DNA of 11,390 nucleotides from Chloroflexi bacterium RBG_16_60_22 (GTDB lineage: Bacteria; Chloroflexota; Dehalococcoidia; Dehalococcoidales; RBG-16-60-22). The notes below the pieces were generated by a model, which saw nothing but the letters and a program-made list of their open reading frames with translations, had not been told where the DNA came from and made no database searches. The stretch's first letter is position 1. Every line of letters begins with the position of its first letter. Where the stretch lies: positions 1-11,390 of the forward strand of contig MGNX01000022.1 in the NCBI GenBank assembly GCA_001796935.1, in the 5' to 3' direction. Made by a program: the position numbers and the translations under genes. This document shows, in pieces, positions 1 through 5,571 of the stretch.

Positions 1-1
1 G

Positions 2-721
2 CTGGGGGAGGCGGACAGCATCCTCACCTTTTTCACCCCCTCCCTCGGGAAAATCCAGGGCTTCGCCAGGAGCCTGCGCAAGCCAAAGTCCAAAATGGCC
101 GGCCACCTGGAGCTCCTCACCCACAGCCAGGTCTCCTTCGCCCGCGGCCGCAACCTGGATACCATCACCGGCGGCCAGACCATCGACAGCTTCCTCCCCC
201 TCAAGAGCGACCTCTGGCTGACCTCCTGCGGGCTCTACGTCGCCGAGCTGGTCAACCAGTTCGCCGCCGAGCACCAGGAGAACCTTCCCCTCTTCCAGCT
301 GACGCTGGATACCCTGCAACGCCTCTGCGACGAGGACAACAAAGACCTCGTCCTGCGCTACTTCGAGTTGCGCCTCCTCGATACCGCCGGCTACCGTCCC
401 CAGCTCCGCCAGTGCGTCGCCTGCCACAGACTTTTAGAGCCGGTCGTCAATTCATTCAGCCCGTCCGCCGGCGGGATGCTCTGCCCGGACTGCGCCCCGA
501 GTGTGCCCTTCGCCCGGCCCGTCCCGGTCAACACGCTGAAGGTGCTGCGCCTCCTCCAGGGCAGCGACTTCGCCACGGCCGGCCGGGTGAAAATCGATGC
601 CGAGCTTAACCGGCAGCTGGAGGGCCTCATCGGCGACTACCTCAAGCACCTCCTGGAAAAAGAGGTGAAGTCCGCCGTCTGGCTGGAGACGCTGAGGGAG
701 CAGTACCGCCCCTCACTTTAA
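2..721 (+). CDS. recO: DNA repair protein RecO, 5' end outside the window
   Basis: RecO works in the RecFOR pathway: it binds single-stranded DNA and SSB and helps load RecA at gaps. Reading frame 2 is open from the first base, so the gene starts upstream and 239 residues are visible. The N-terminal OB-fold part is recognisable by the LGEADSILTFFTP stretch at the left edge and the following K-x-K-S and GHLELLTHS and ARGRNLD segments, all typical of RecO. A zinc-binding pair of CxxC motifs (C-V-A-C at 413-424 and C-P-D-C at 482-493) sits in the helical C-terminal half, as in many RecO proteins. Only a short N-terminal part is missing (roughly ten residues by family length, an estimate). The stop TAA at 719-721 is followed by a palindromic repeat. 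The next gene, lysS, has its own promoter, so the two need not be cotranscribed. Confidence 0.93.
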   Translation: MGEADSILTFFTPSLGKIQGFARSLRKPKSKMAGHLELLTHSQVSFARGRNLDTITGGQTIDSFLPLKSDLWLTSCGLYVAELVNQFAAEHQENLPLFQLTLDTLQRLCDEDNKDLVLRYFELRLLDTAGYRPQLRQCVACHRLLEPVVNSFSPSAGGMLCPDCAPSVPFARPVPVNTLKVLRLLQGSDFATAGRVKIDAELNRQLEGLIGDYLKHLLEKEVKSAVWLETLREQYRPSL

Positions 722-731
722 CCACCCTCGC

Positions 732-807
732 GTCATTGCGAGCGAAGCGAAGCAATCCCGAACGCCGCTTAGCAGATTGCTTCGTCGCTAACGCTCCTCG
801 CAATGAC
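732..807. repeat. Palindromic REP/MITE-like repeat of the GTCATTGCGAG type
   Basis: The left arm at 732-757 begins GTCATTGCGAGCGAAGCG and ends AAGCAATC. The right arm at 775-807 is its imperfect reverse complement, starting GATTGCTTCG and ending CTCGCAATGAC. The two can form a long hairpin with a 17-nt loop and a small internal bulge. From memory, palindromes with this opening are dispersed in many copies in several bacterial genomes, Dehalococcoidia among them. It fills the gap between recO and lysS and may act as a transcript boundary, but there is no T-run. Confidence 0.8.
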
Positions 808-819
808 AACATTCTCCCC

Positions 820-848
820 TTTACCCTGACCCCCCGATAACCTATAAT
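820..848 (+). promoter_or_regulatory. Probable sigma70-type promoter of lysS
   Basis: A perfect TATAAT lies at 843-848. TTTACC at 820-825 matches TTGACA at 4 of 6 positions, with a 17-bp spacer. Transcription would start near 855, giving a leader of about 35 nt. That leader holds a small bulged stem (about 851-868, AGTGG with CCACT) and is too short for a T-box or other large riboswitch. A G-run at about 879-883 is the only Shine-Dalgarno-like sequence before the ATG at 890. Confidence 0.6.
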
Positions 849-889
849 AAAGTGGGCTTTGAGCCACTCTTAATTCGCGGGGGTTTTAG

Positions 890-2404
890 ATGCCGTCCCG
901 GTTAGACAACATCAACGAGCAGCGCCGGCAGAAGCTGGAAAGGCTCCGGGCCAGGGGCATCGACCCTTACCCCCACCGCTTCCGGCAGACCCATACCACG
1001 CGGGAGGCCATCGCCGCGCTGGAAGCCGCCGAGGCACCGGGGGCCGCCACGCAGGCCAGGAGCCGCGGCTTCGGGCAGGAAAAAGAAGAAATCAGCCTGG
1101 CCGGGCGGATTACGGCCATCCGGCGGATGGGGAAAAGCTCCTTCGCCGACCTCCGTGACGGCGCCGGTAAAATTCAGCTGCTCTTCCAGAACACCGACCA
1201 GTTCGAGGAGGAGAAGCGGGAGCTTTTCAAGGACCTTGACATCGGCGACATTATCGGCGCCGGGGGCGCCCTGCTGCGCACCCGCACCGGCGAGCCGACC
1301 CTGGCCGTCCACGATTTCTCCCTGCTGGCGAAGTCGCTCCAGCCCCTGCCGGAGAAGTGGCACGGCCTGGCCGACACCGAAAAGCGCTACCGCCAGCGCT
1401 ACCTCGACCTCATCGCCAACAGCGAGGTCAGGGAGGTCTTCCTGGCGCGGAGCCAGATTATCAGCGCCGTCCGGCAGTTCATGGACCGCCGCGGCTTCAT
1501 CGAGGTGGAAACGCCGGTGCTCCAGCCCTCGGCCGGGGGCGCCCTGGCCGCGCCTTTCATCACCCACCACAACGCCCTCGACCGCGACTTCTACCTGCGC
1601 ATCGCCCTGGAGCTCCACCACAAGCGCCTCATCGTCGGGGGCTTTGATAAAATCTACGAAATTGGCACCGTCTTCCGTAATGAGGGCATCTCCACCACCC
1701 ACAACCCGGAATACACCCTCCTGGAAAGCTACGAGGCCTACGCCGACTACACCGACGTGATGGTGATGCTGGAGGAGATGGTGGCCTGGGTCAGCCGGCA
1801 GGTGCTCGGCGCCACCGCCATCAAGTACGGCGAACATGATATCGAACTGAAGCCGCCGTGGCGGCGCGTCACCCTGCGGGACGCCGTCAGGGAGCACAGC
1901 GGCATCGACTTCGTGAAGTACCCCACCGCCTCCGGCCTGCGGGAAAGGATGCGCTCCCTGAAGGTCGATACCGACCCCGATAAGAACTGGGCCAGGCTGG
2001 TCGATGAGCTTTACAAGACCTTCGCCCGCCCCAGGCTCATCCAGCCCACCTTCCTCATCGACTACCCCGTATCGATGTCCCCGCTGGCCAAGAACAAGCC
2101 GGGGGAAGAGCGGGTGGCGGAGCGCTTCCAGGCCGTGGTCGGCGGTCTGGAAATTGCCAACGCCTACTCCGAGCTCAACGACCCCCTCGAGCAGCGGGAG
2201 CGCTTCGCGGAGCAGATGAAGGAGCGCCACGGCAGCGACGAAGAGCAGTGGACCATCGACGAGGACTACCTGCTGGCGCTGGAGTACGGCATGCCCCCCA
2301 CCGGCGGCCTCGGCGTCGGCATCGACCGGCTGGTCATGCTCCTCACCGACCAGCCGTCTATCAGAGAGGTGATTTTATTCCCCCAGCTGAGGGAGAAACA
2401 GTAA
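890..2404 (+). CDS. lysS: Lysyl-tRNA synthetase, class II
   Basis: Charges tRNA-Lys with lysine in the cytoplasm using ATP. The 504 residues match the usual bacterial LysS length. Order of parts: N-terminal helix (1-30), OB-fold anticodon-binding domain (about 67-145), then the class II catalytic core. Motif 1 is near 201-212 (RGFIEVETPVL). Motif 2 is at 262-279 (FRNEGIS then HNPEYTLLE). Motif 3 is at 467-484 (GMPPTGGLGVGIDRLVML), carrying the ATP-binding arginine. The stretch usually written GGASARPF reads GGALAAPF here (216-223), so the usual arginine is alanine. This is not a catalytic motif residue, and the enzyme otherwise looks intact. The ATG at 890 is chosen because it begins the typical N-terminal helix and follows the promoter at 820-848. 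serS follows after 95 bp on the same strand. Confidence 0.96.
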   Translation: MPSRLDNINEQRRQKLERLRARGIDPYPHRFRQTHTTREAIAALEAAEAPGAATQARSRGFGQEKEEISLAGRITAIRRMGKSSFADLRDGAGKIQLLFQNTDQFEEEKRELFKDLDIGDIIGAGGALLRTRTGEPTLAVHDFSLLAKSLQPLPEKWHGLADTEKRYRQRYLDLIANSEVREVFLARSQIISAVRQFMDRRGFIEVETPVLQPSAGGALAAPFITHHNALDRDFYLRIALELHHKRLIVGGFDKIYEIGTVFRNEGISTTHNPEYTLLESYEAYADYTDVMVMLEEMVAWVSRQVLGATAIKYGEHDIELKPPWRRVTLRDAVREHSGIDFVKYPTASGLRERMRSLKVDTDPDKNWARLVDELYKTFARPRLIQPTFLIDYPVSMSPLAKNKPGEERVAERFQAVVGGLEIANAYSELNDPLEQRERFAEQMKERHGSDEEQWTIDEDYLLALEYGMPPTGGLGVGIDRLVMLLTDQPSIREVILFPQLREKQ

Positions 2405-2405
2405 A

Positions 2406-2490
2406 GGGGATGTCCAAGAGGGGCGCAGCCCCTCTTCCCAATACCTCCCCCTCTCCTTGATAGGAGAGGGGGACCGAGGGGGTGAGGTAG
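2406..2490. repeat. Composite double-hairpin repeat, copy 1 (lysS-serS gap)
   Basis: Two perfect hairpins stand in tandem. The first has a 9-bp stem, AAGAGGGGC (2416-2424) with GCCCCTCTT (2428-2436), and a GCA loop. The second has a 12-bp stem, TCCCCCTCTCCT (2446-2457) with AGGAGAGGGGGA (2462-2473), and a TGAT loop. The right edge is GGGGGTGAGGT (2478-2488). The same order of parts recurs at 5313-5430. The element fills nearly the whole lysS-serS spacer. Its right edge supplies the only purine-rich sequence that could serve as the serS ribosome binding site. The first stem lacks a T-run here, so read-through into serS is likely. Confidence 0.8.
2484..2488 (+). promoter_or_regulatory. Ribosome binding site of serS inside the repeat
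   Basis: GAGGT lies 11 nt before the ATG at 2500, rather far but the only anti-Shine-Dalgarno match in the leader. It is part of the conserved right edge of the composite repeat. Confidence 0.5.
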
Positions 2491-2499
2491 ACAAAGATT

Positions 2500-3741
2500 A
2501 TGCTCGACCTTAAATTAATCAGGGAAGACCCGGAGCTGGTACGGCAGGCGCTGACCAACCGCCGGGAAGACACCGCCATACTGGATGAAGTCCTGCAGCT
2601 AGACACGGAACGCCGCCGCAAGGTCGGCCGGCTGGACGGCCTGCGCCAGCAGCGCAAGGAGATTTCCAAAGAGAGAGAAAAGGCCCAGGAAAAAGGGCGT
2701 GCCCTCCGTGCCGAGATACAGGGCCTGGAGGAGGAAGTCAGGGGCATCGACGAGAAGCTGGGGGAGCTGCTTTTACAGGTCCCCAATATCCCCCGCCCGG
2801 ACGTACCGGTCGGGAAGGACTCCGGGGACAACGTCACGGTGCGCAACTGGGGCGAGCCCAGGACCTTCGCCTTCGAGGCCGCCCCCCACTGGAAGCTGGG
2901 GGAGGACCTCGGCATCATCGACTTCGAGCGGGGGGTGAAGATTTCGGGGAGCCGGTTCTACGTGCTCCAGGGGCCCGGCGCCCGCCTCCAGCGTTCTCTC
3001 ATCAACTTCATGCTCAACCTCCACGTCACCGAGCACGGCTACCGGGAGATATACCCTCCCTTCATGGTCAAGCGCGAGTGCATGGTGGGCTCCGGCCAGC
3101 TCCCCAAGTTCGTCGATAATATCTACCACGACGTCGAGGACGACCTCTGGTTCGTGGGCACGGCGGAAATCCCGCTGACCAACCTCCACCGCGATGAAAT
3201 CCTGGCCAGGGAGGACCTTCCCCGCCACTACGTCGCCTATACTGCCTGCTTCCGCCGCGAGAAGATGTCCGCCGGCAAGGACACGCGTGGCATCAAGCGC
3301 GGCCACCAGTTCGACAAGGTGGAGCTTTACAAGTTCACCGAGCCGGAGAAGTCCGACGACGAGCTGGAGAAGATGCTGGCCAACGCCGAGGAGGTCTGCC
3401 GCCGGCTGGGACTGCCCTACCGCATTTTGCAGCTCTGCACCGGTGACCTCGGGTTTGCCGCCGTCAAGTCCTACGACATCGAGGTCTGGGCGCCCGGCTG
3501 CCGCGAGTGGCTGGAGGTCAGCTCCTGCTCCAACTGCGCCGATTTCCAGGCGCGGCGCGCCAATATCCGCTACCGCCCCGCCCCGGATGCCCGGCCCCAG
3601 TACGTGCACACGCTCAACGGCTCCGGCCTGGCCCTGCCCCGCATCCTCATCGCCGTGCTGGAGAACTACCAGAACGCCGACGGCTCTATAAACGTGCCGG
3701 AGGTCTTGCGGCCTTACATGGCCACCGAGGTGATAAAGTAG
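2500..3741 (+). CDS. serS: Seryl-tRNA synthetase, class II
   Basis: Charges tRNA-Ser (and tRNA-Sec where present) with serine. The 413 residues are normal for bacterial SerS. Residues about 25-100 form the long charged coiled-coil arm that grips the variable arm of tRNA-Ser. The core follows: TAEIPLT at 221-227 (serine pocket), motif 2 at 251-271 (FRREKMSAGKDTRG then HQF), SSCSNC-DFQARR at 341-353, and motif 3 at 373-391 (NGSGLALPR then ENYQ). A tRNA-Ser gene lies about 1.8 kb downstream in the same window, probably by chance. The start ATG at 2500 gives the conserved MLDLKLIREDPE opening. Transcription probably reads through from lysS. The next gene starts one base after the serS stop. Confidence 0.96.
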   Translation: MLDLKLIREDPELVRQALTNRREDTAILDEVLQLDTERRRKVGRLDGLRQQRKEISKEREKAQEKGRALRAEIQGLEEEVRGIDEKLGELLLQVPNIPRPDVPVGKDSGDNVTVRNWGEPRTFAFEAAPHWKLGEDLGIIDFERGVKISGSRFYVLQGPGARLQRSLINFMLNLHVTEHGYREIYPPFMVKRECMVGSGQLPKFVDNIYHDVEDDLWFVGTAEIPLTNLHRDEILAREDLPRHYVAYTACFRREKMSAGKDTRGIKRGHQFDKVELYKFTEPEKSDDELEKMLANAEEVCRRLGLPYRILQLCTGDLGFAAVKSYDIEVWAPGCREWLEVSSCSNCADFQARRANIRYRPAPDARPQYVHTLNGSGLALPRILIAVLENYQNADGSINVPEVLRPYMATEVIK

Positions 3742-3742
3742 C

Positions 3743-4015
3743 GTGAAAACCCAAAGGTACATCGTCACCATCAAGCTGGTGGGCAACCGGAACCCCTGCC
3801 ACATCGGCCATAAAATCGGCGACGAGTGGGTCTTCGACTACCGGACGCCGGAGGGCATGTGCTCCCTGGCCTTCAACGCCATGTACCCCGTCCTCATGGG
3901 CTTCCGCTACGGGGCCACCTTCCCCTGGCAGGACGAGCCGGACGTCGTCACCATGGCCTGCCCGGACGCCGGGGTCAATAATGTCTTCGAGCTGAGGCGG
4001 CGGCCGAAGGAATAG
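3743..4015 (+). CDS. TIGR04076 family small protein, function unknown
   Basis: A 90-residue protein that I assign to the TIGR04076 family from memory of its pattern: a short beta-strand start, then P-E-G-x-C-S with AFNAMYP (36-49), GATFPW (57-62), a central MACPDAG (71-77), and a closing V-F-E-L-R-R. Cysteines 19, 40 and 73 could bind a metal or form a redox centre, but this is inference; no function is known to me. The start is GTG at 3743. GAGGTGAT at 3728-3735, inside the end of serS, sits 7 nt before it, and the serS stop is at 3739-3741, so only one base separates the two genes. This points to translational coupling with serS. No signal peptide or membrane segment is visible. Confidence 0.85.
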   Translation: MKTQRYIVTIKLVGNRNPCHIGHKIGDEWVFDYRTPEGMCSLAFNAMYPVLMGFRYGATFPWQDEPDVVTMACPDAGVNNVFELRRRPKE

Positions 4016-4037
4016 CCGCGCCCGGGGAGGTTAATGT

Positions 4038-4325
4038 ATGAACTTCAAGATGACCGAAGAGCAAATCTACGAAGAGGCCAAGAAACGCGTCGAGGAAAAG
4101 AGGGGATTTTACGGCCACCTCGCCGCCTATATCATCGTCAATGCCATCCTGATACTGATATGGGCCTACGCCTCCGGCCGGGGGTTCCCCTGGTTCCTCT
4201 TTCCGCTGGGCGGCTGGGGCATCGGCCTCATCTTCCACTTCCTGGGAGTGTTCGTCTTCCCGGGGATGTCCAGCTCGGAAGCCATCGCCAAAGAAGCGGA
4301 GAAGATAAGAAAGCGGCAGGGCTAG
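4038..4325 (+). CDS. 2TM domain-containing small membrane protein
   Basis: A 95-residue protein with a charged amphipathic N-terminus (MTEEQIYEEAKKRVEEKRGFYGHL), two predicted membrane helices (about 26-46 and 51-75) and a charged C-terminal tail (SSEAIAKEAEKIRKRQG). This is the layout of the 2TM domain (PF13239), found alone in small proteins or fused to histidine kinases; I rely on memory of the family. The role of stand-alone 2TM proteins is not established. The ATG at 4038 is preceded by GGGGAGG at 4024-4030, 7 nt away, a strong ribosome binding site. The gene lies 22 bp after the TIGR04076 gene and probably belongs to the lysS-serS transcript. Confidence 0.8.
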   Translation: MNFKMTEEQIYEEAKKRVEEKRGFYGHLAAYIIVNAILILIWAYASGRGFPWFLFPLGGWGIGLIFHFLGVFVFPGMSSSEAIAKEAEKIRKRQG

Positions 4326-4327
4326 CC

Positions 4328-4356
4328 GCCGGCACCGCCGCAGAATTGGTGCTGGC
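4328..4356 (+). terminator. Weak hairpin after the 2TM gene
   Basis: GCCGGCACC (4328-4336) pairs with GGTGCTGGC (4348-4356) through 9 bp including one G-U, with an 11-nt loop. No T-run follows, so this may be a transcript 3' end structure rather than an intrinsic terminator. Confidence 0.3.
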
Positions 4357-4454
4357 CTGAGCCAAAAATGAGGGTAAACCCGCTATTCCCCCGATGGTCA
4401 ATACGATAATATTTAGAGGGTTCCCATCGTAACACGACTACGGGGGGTAGCGGC

Positions 4455-4664
4455 GTGAGGACCAAAGCCGAAGAGACTACCGGGATTGTAGCCGTCGAGA
4501 CGGTCGCCGTGGAGAGCGATGGCTGCGCTGCCTGCCAGGGCGCCACCGTCTTCCAGGAGGACAGGAAGCTCGGCTTCTACAAGCTCTGCGTCAACTGCGG
4601 TCACATCGAGTATCTCCACCGCCGGTTCCTGAGACTCGACCGTGAATCGCGGCAGTGGGAGTAA
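4455..4664 (+). CDS. Small zinc-ribbon protein, function unknown
   Basis: A 69-residue protein with two CxxC pairs, C24-x2-C27 and C45-x2-C48, separated by 17 residues. This is the spacing of a single zinc ribbon. The second knuckle reads CVNCGHIEY, close to the 'nucleic acid-binding zinc ribbon' style of small bacterial proteins. The N-terminal 20 residues are low in complexity (V, E, T, A rich). The start is GTG at 4455, preceded by GGGGGG at 4442-4447 with a 7-nt gap. It lies 129 bp after the 2TM gene, on the same strand. A GATAAT at 4405-4410 could be a -10 box but has no clear -35. I do not recognise the specific family. It ends in a convergent arrangement with the next gene. Confidence 0.65.
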   Translation: MRTKAEETTGIVAVETVAVESDGCAACQGATVFQEDRKLGFYKLCVNCGHIEYLHRRFLRLDRESRQWE

Positions 4665-4731
4665 CCGTCAGGACACCGTGACCGGCGGCATCGTGGTCAA
4701 CCAGTGGTAAATATCCGCGTTTGACGGCCGT

Positions 4732-4995
4732 TTAGTACACGGACGCCGCCGGCTCCCCCGTTACCCGCCTTCTCAGGAGCACCGTGATGATGAGCGTGTT
4801 CCGCGAGACGGTGACGTTGTGGGAATTCACTTCCCAGCCCTCGGGGATGGACTCCGGCAGGTGCTGGAATACATCGTTCAATGTCCTCGTCAGGCCTTCC
4901 TGGTCTTCGATATGAGTGAAGTGGGGAAACTGCCCCGCCTCCCGGGGACTGACATACTCCACCAGCAACCGGTACTCGTAAGAATGACTCGTCAT
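4732..4995 (-). CDS. Hypothetical 87-residue protein with strong promoter
   Basis: I do not recognise this protein. It is soluble in appearance, with no signal peptide, cysteines or membrane segment. Its pattern alternates likely strands and helices: YEYRLLVEY (strand, 7-15), a helix around 33-47 (EGLTRTLNDVFQHLP), then strands around GWEVNSHNVTVSR and NTLIITVLLRRR. It resembles a small alpha/beta fold. It is judged a real gene because GGAGGG (read on the minus strand) lies 6 nt before the ATG at 4995. In addition, a near-consensus promoter is placed about 60-90 bp upstream (5055-5083). It converges with the zinc-ribbon gene, with a 67-bp gap holding no convincing terminator. Nothing in its surroundings suggests a role. 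Confidence 0.72.
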   Translation of the reverse strand: MTSHSYEYRLLVEYVSPREAGQFPHFTHIEDQEGLTRTLNDVFQHLPESIPEGWEVNSHNVTVSRNTLIITVLLRRRVTGEPAASVY

Positions 4996-5054
4996 GGCCG
5001 ACCCTCCGCAGGCAGGTGATTTTTTCTCTCCCCCGCCCGAAGATTTTCACCCCA

Positions 5055-5083
5055 GTTATACCCCCCGTAAACGCAATTGTCAA
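5055..5083 (-). promoter_or_regulatory. Near-consensus sigma70 promoter of the 87-residue gene
   Basis: Read on the minus strand: TTGACA (5083-5078), a 17-bp spacer with a G6 run next to the -10, then TATAAC (5060-5055). That is 11 of 12 consensus bases at ideal spacing. The leader would be about 50 nt, ending in GGAGGG before the ATG at 4995. Confidence 0.75.
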
Positions 5084-5179
5084 GGCGGGCAACCCACCCC
5101 ACCCCCCGGTTGTTATCTATTCCCACCCGAGCCACCCTCGCGGCGTCCGCGGCTTAGCCCGCTGAGAAATCCCTCTTAC

Positions 5180-5233
5180 TCTCCCTTTACGAAAGGGAGA
5201 CGACCCATTGTTCTGGAAGCATTGTCTCCCTTT
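5180..5233. repeat. Three-armed repeat that can form two alternative hairpins
   Basis: Arm A, TCTCCCTTT (5180-5188), and arm B, AAAGGGAGA (5192-5200), form a perfect 9-bp stem with a 3-nt loop. Arm B extended by one base to 5201 also pairs perfectly over 10 bp with arm C, GTCTCCCTTT (5224-5233), across a 22-nt loop. A and C are therefore direct repeats competing for B. No gene lies immediately downstream on either strand. Confidence 0.7.
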
Positions 5234-5263
5234 ATTTAAGTGAGAAGCCCCGCCCCATCTCCG

Positions 5264-5306
5264 GATTCTCACGTCGTCCCGATTCATCGGGACTCCTCAG
5301 AATGAC
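5264..5306. repeat. Palindromic repeat of the GTCATTCTGAG type
   Basis: On the minus strand it begins GTCATTCTGAGGAG. The inner stem GTCCCGAT (5276-5283) pairs with ATCGGGAC (5286-5293), and the outer ATTCT (5265-5269) with AGAAT (5299-5303). It shares the GTCATT opening and TGAG/CGAG step with the palindrome at 732-807, so the two may be relatives. Confidence 0.7.
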
Positions 5307-5312
5307 GGTTAT

Positions 5313-5430
5313 GGGGTGTCTAAGAGGGGCCACCGCCCCTCTTTCTTTTTTATCCCCCTCTCCGACCAAATGATTTAGCGGGTTGGAAGTATGAACCTGG
5401 CTGGAGAGGGGTACACAGGGGGTGAGGTGA
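5313..5430. repeat. Composite double-hairpin repeat, copy 2 (with extra sequence in the second loop)
   Basis: Same order of parts as copy 1 at 2406-2490: GGGG-TGTC, stem AAGAGGGGC (5322-5330) with GCCCCTCTT (5335-5343), left arm TCCCCCTCTCC (5353-5363), right arm GGAGAGGGG (5403-5411), and right edge AGGGGGTGAGGT ending at 5428. The second loop is 39 nt (5364-5402), against about 4-6 nt in copy 1, so about 33 nt were gained here or lost there. Confidence 0.78.
5322..5352 (+). terminator. Terminator-like hairpin within repeat copy 2
   Basis: A 9-bp GC-rich stem (5322-5330 with 5335-5343) and 4-nt CACC loop are followed by TCTTTTTTA at 5344-5352. This is the textbook layout of a rho-independent terminator on the plus strand. 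No plus-strand gene ends nearby (the last is at 4664), so it may be incidental to the repeat. Confidence 0.5.
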
Positions 5431-5432
5431 AA

Positions 5433-5460
5433 CCTGGATTCTGGCCTTCGCCAGAGTGAC
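5433..5460. repeat. Short GGATTCTGGC / CCAGAGTGAC palindrome
   Basis: TCTGGC (5440-5445), a CTTC loop, and GCCAGA (5450-5455) form a tight hairpin flanked by GGAT and GTGAC. From memory this resembles the small dispersed palindrome GGATTC...GAATGAC known from several bacteria. Confidence 0.55.
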
Positions 5461-5467
5461 GGGAGGG

Positions 5468-5486
5468 GGAGGAAAAGGGGTGAGGT
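5468..5486. repeat. Third fragment of the composite repeat right edge
   Basis: GGGGTGAGGT at 5477-5486, preceded by a G/A-rich run, repeats the right edge seen at 2479-2488 and 5419-5428. The hairpins themselves are absent here. Confidence 0.45.
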
Positions 5487-5543
5487 AATTAAGAAGTCAG
5501 GCTATAAAACACGCCAGGCGTAGAATTTTGCCCGGCTTCAGGG

Positions 5544-5549
5544 TATAAT
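5544..5549 (+). promoter_or_regulatory. -10 box of the tRNA-Ser gene
   Basis: A perfect TATAAT lies 22 bp before the tRNA. The expected -35 at 5521-5526 (TAGAAT) matches TTGACA at only 3 positions. Transcription would start near 5556, leaving a short leader for RNase P to remove. Confidence 0.5.
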
Positions 5550-5571
5550 ACTCTGTAGCCTTTTTCCGCGC

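Larger units (their letters stand above)
4996..5571. other. Gene-free, repeat-rich interval
   Basis: About 575 bp with no open frame that looks coding. The left end carries the leader and promoter of the minus-strand 87-residue gene. The rest holds, in order, a three-armed TCTCCCTTT structure (5180-5233), a GTCATTCTGAG-type palindrome (5264-5306), a composite double-hairpin repeat (5313-5430), a short CTTC-loop hairpin (5433-5460), a third fragment of the composite repeat edge (5468-5486), and the tRNA promoter. These are described separately. Confidence 0.75.

Noticed and set aside
849..889. T-box or other riboswitch in front of lysS
   Set aside because: The predicted leader is only about 35 nt with one small stem, far too short for a T-box or L-box.
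902..2230. 442-codon open frame on the minus strand opposite lysS
   Set aside because: Antisense to a fully recognisable lysS, with repetitive valine/glycine/glutamate composition typical of the complementary frame of GC-rich coding DNA.
2773..3804. 343-codon minus-strand frame opposite serS
   Set aside because: Same antisense artefact: no family features, and the plus strand is unambiguous SerS.
4697..5092. 131-codon minus-strand frame overlapping the 87-residue gene
   Set aside because: It spans the near-consensus promoter and leader, has no ribosome binding site, and competes with the frame that has both.
5313..5486. CRISPR array
   Set aside because: The repeated blocks are hairpin composites of unequal spacing with only two full copies in the window. 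There are no regular spacers and no cas genes.
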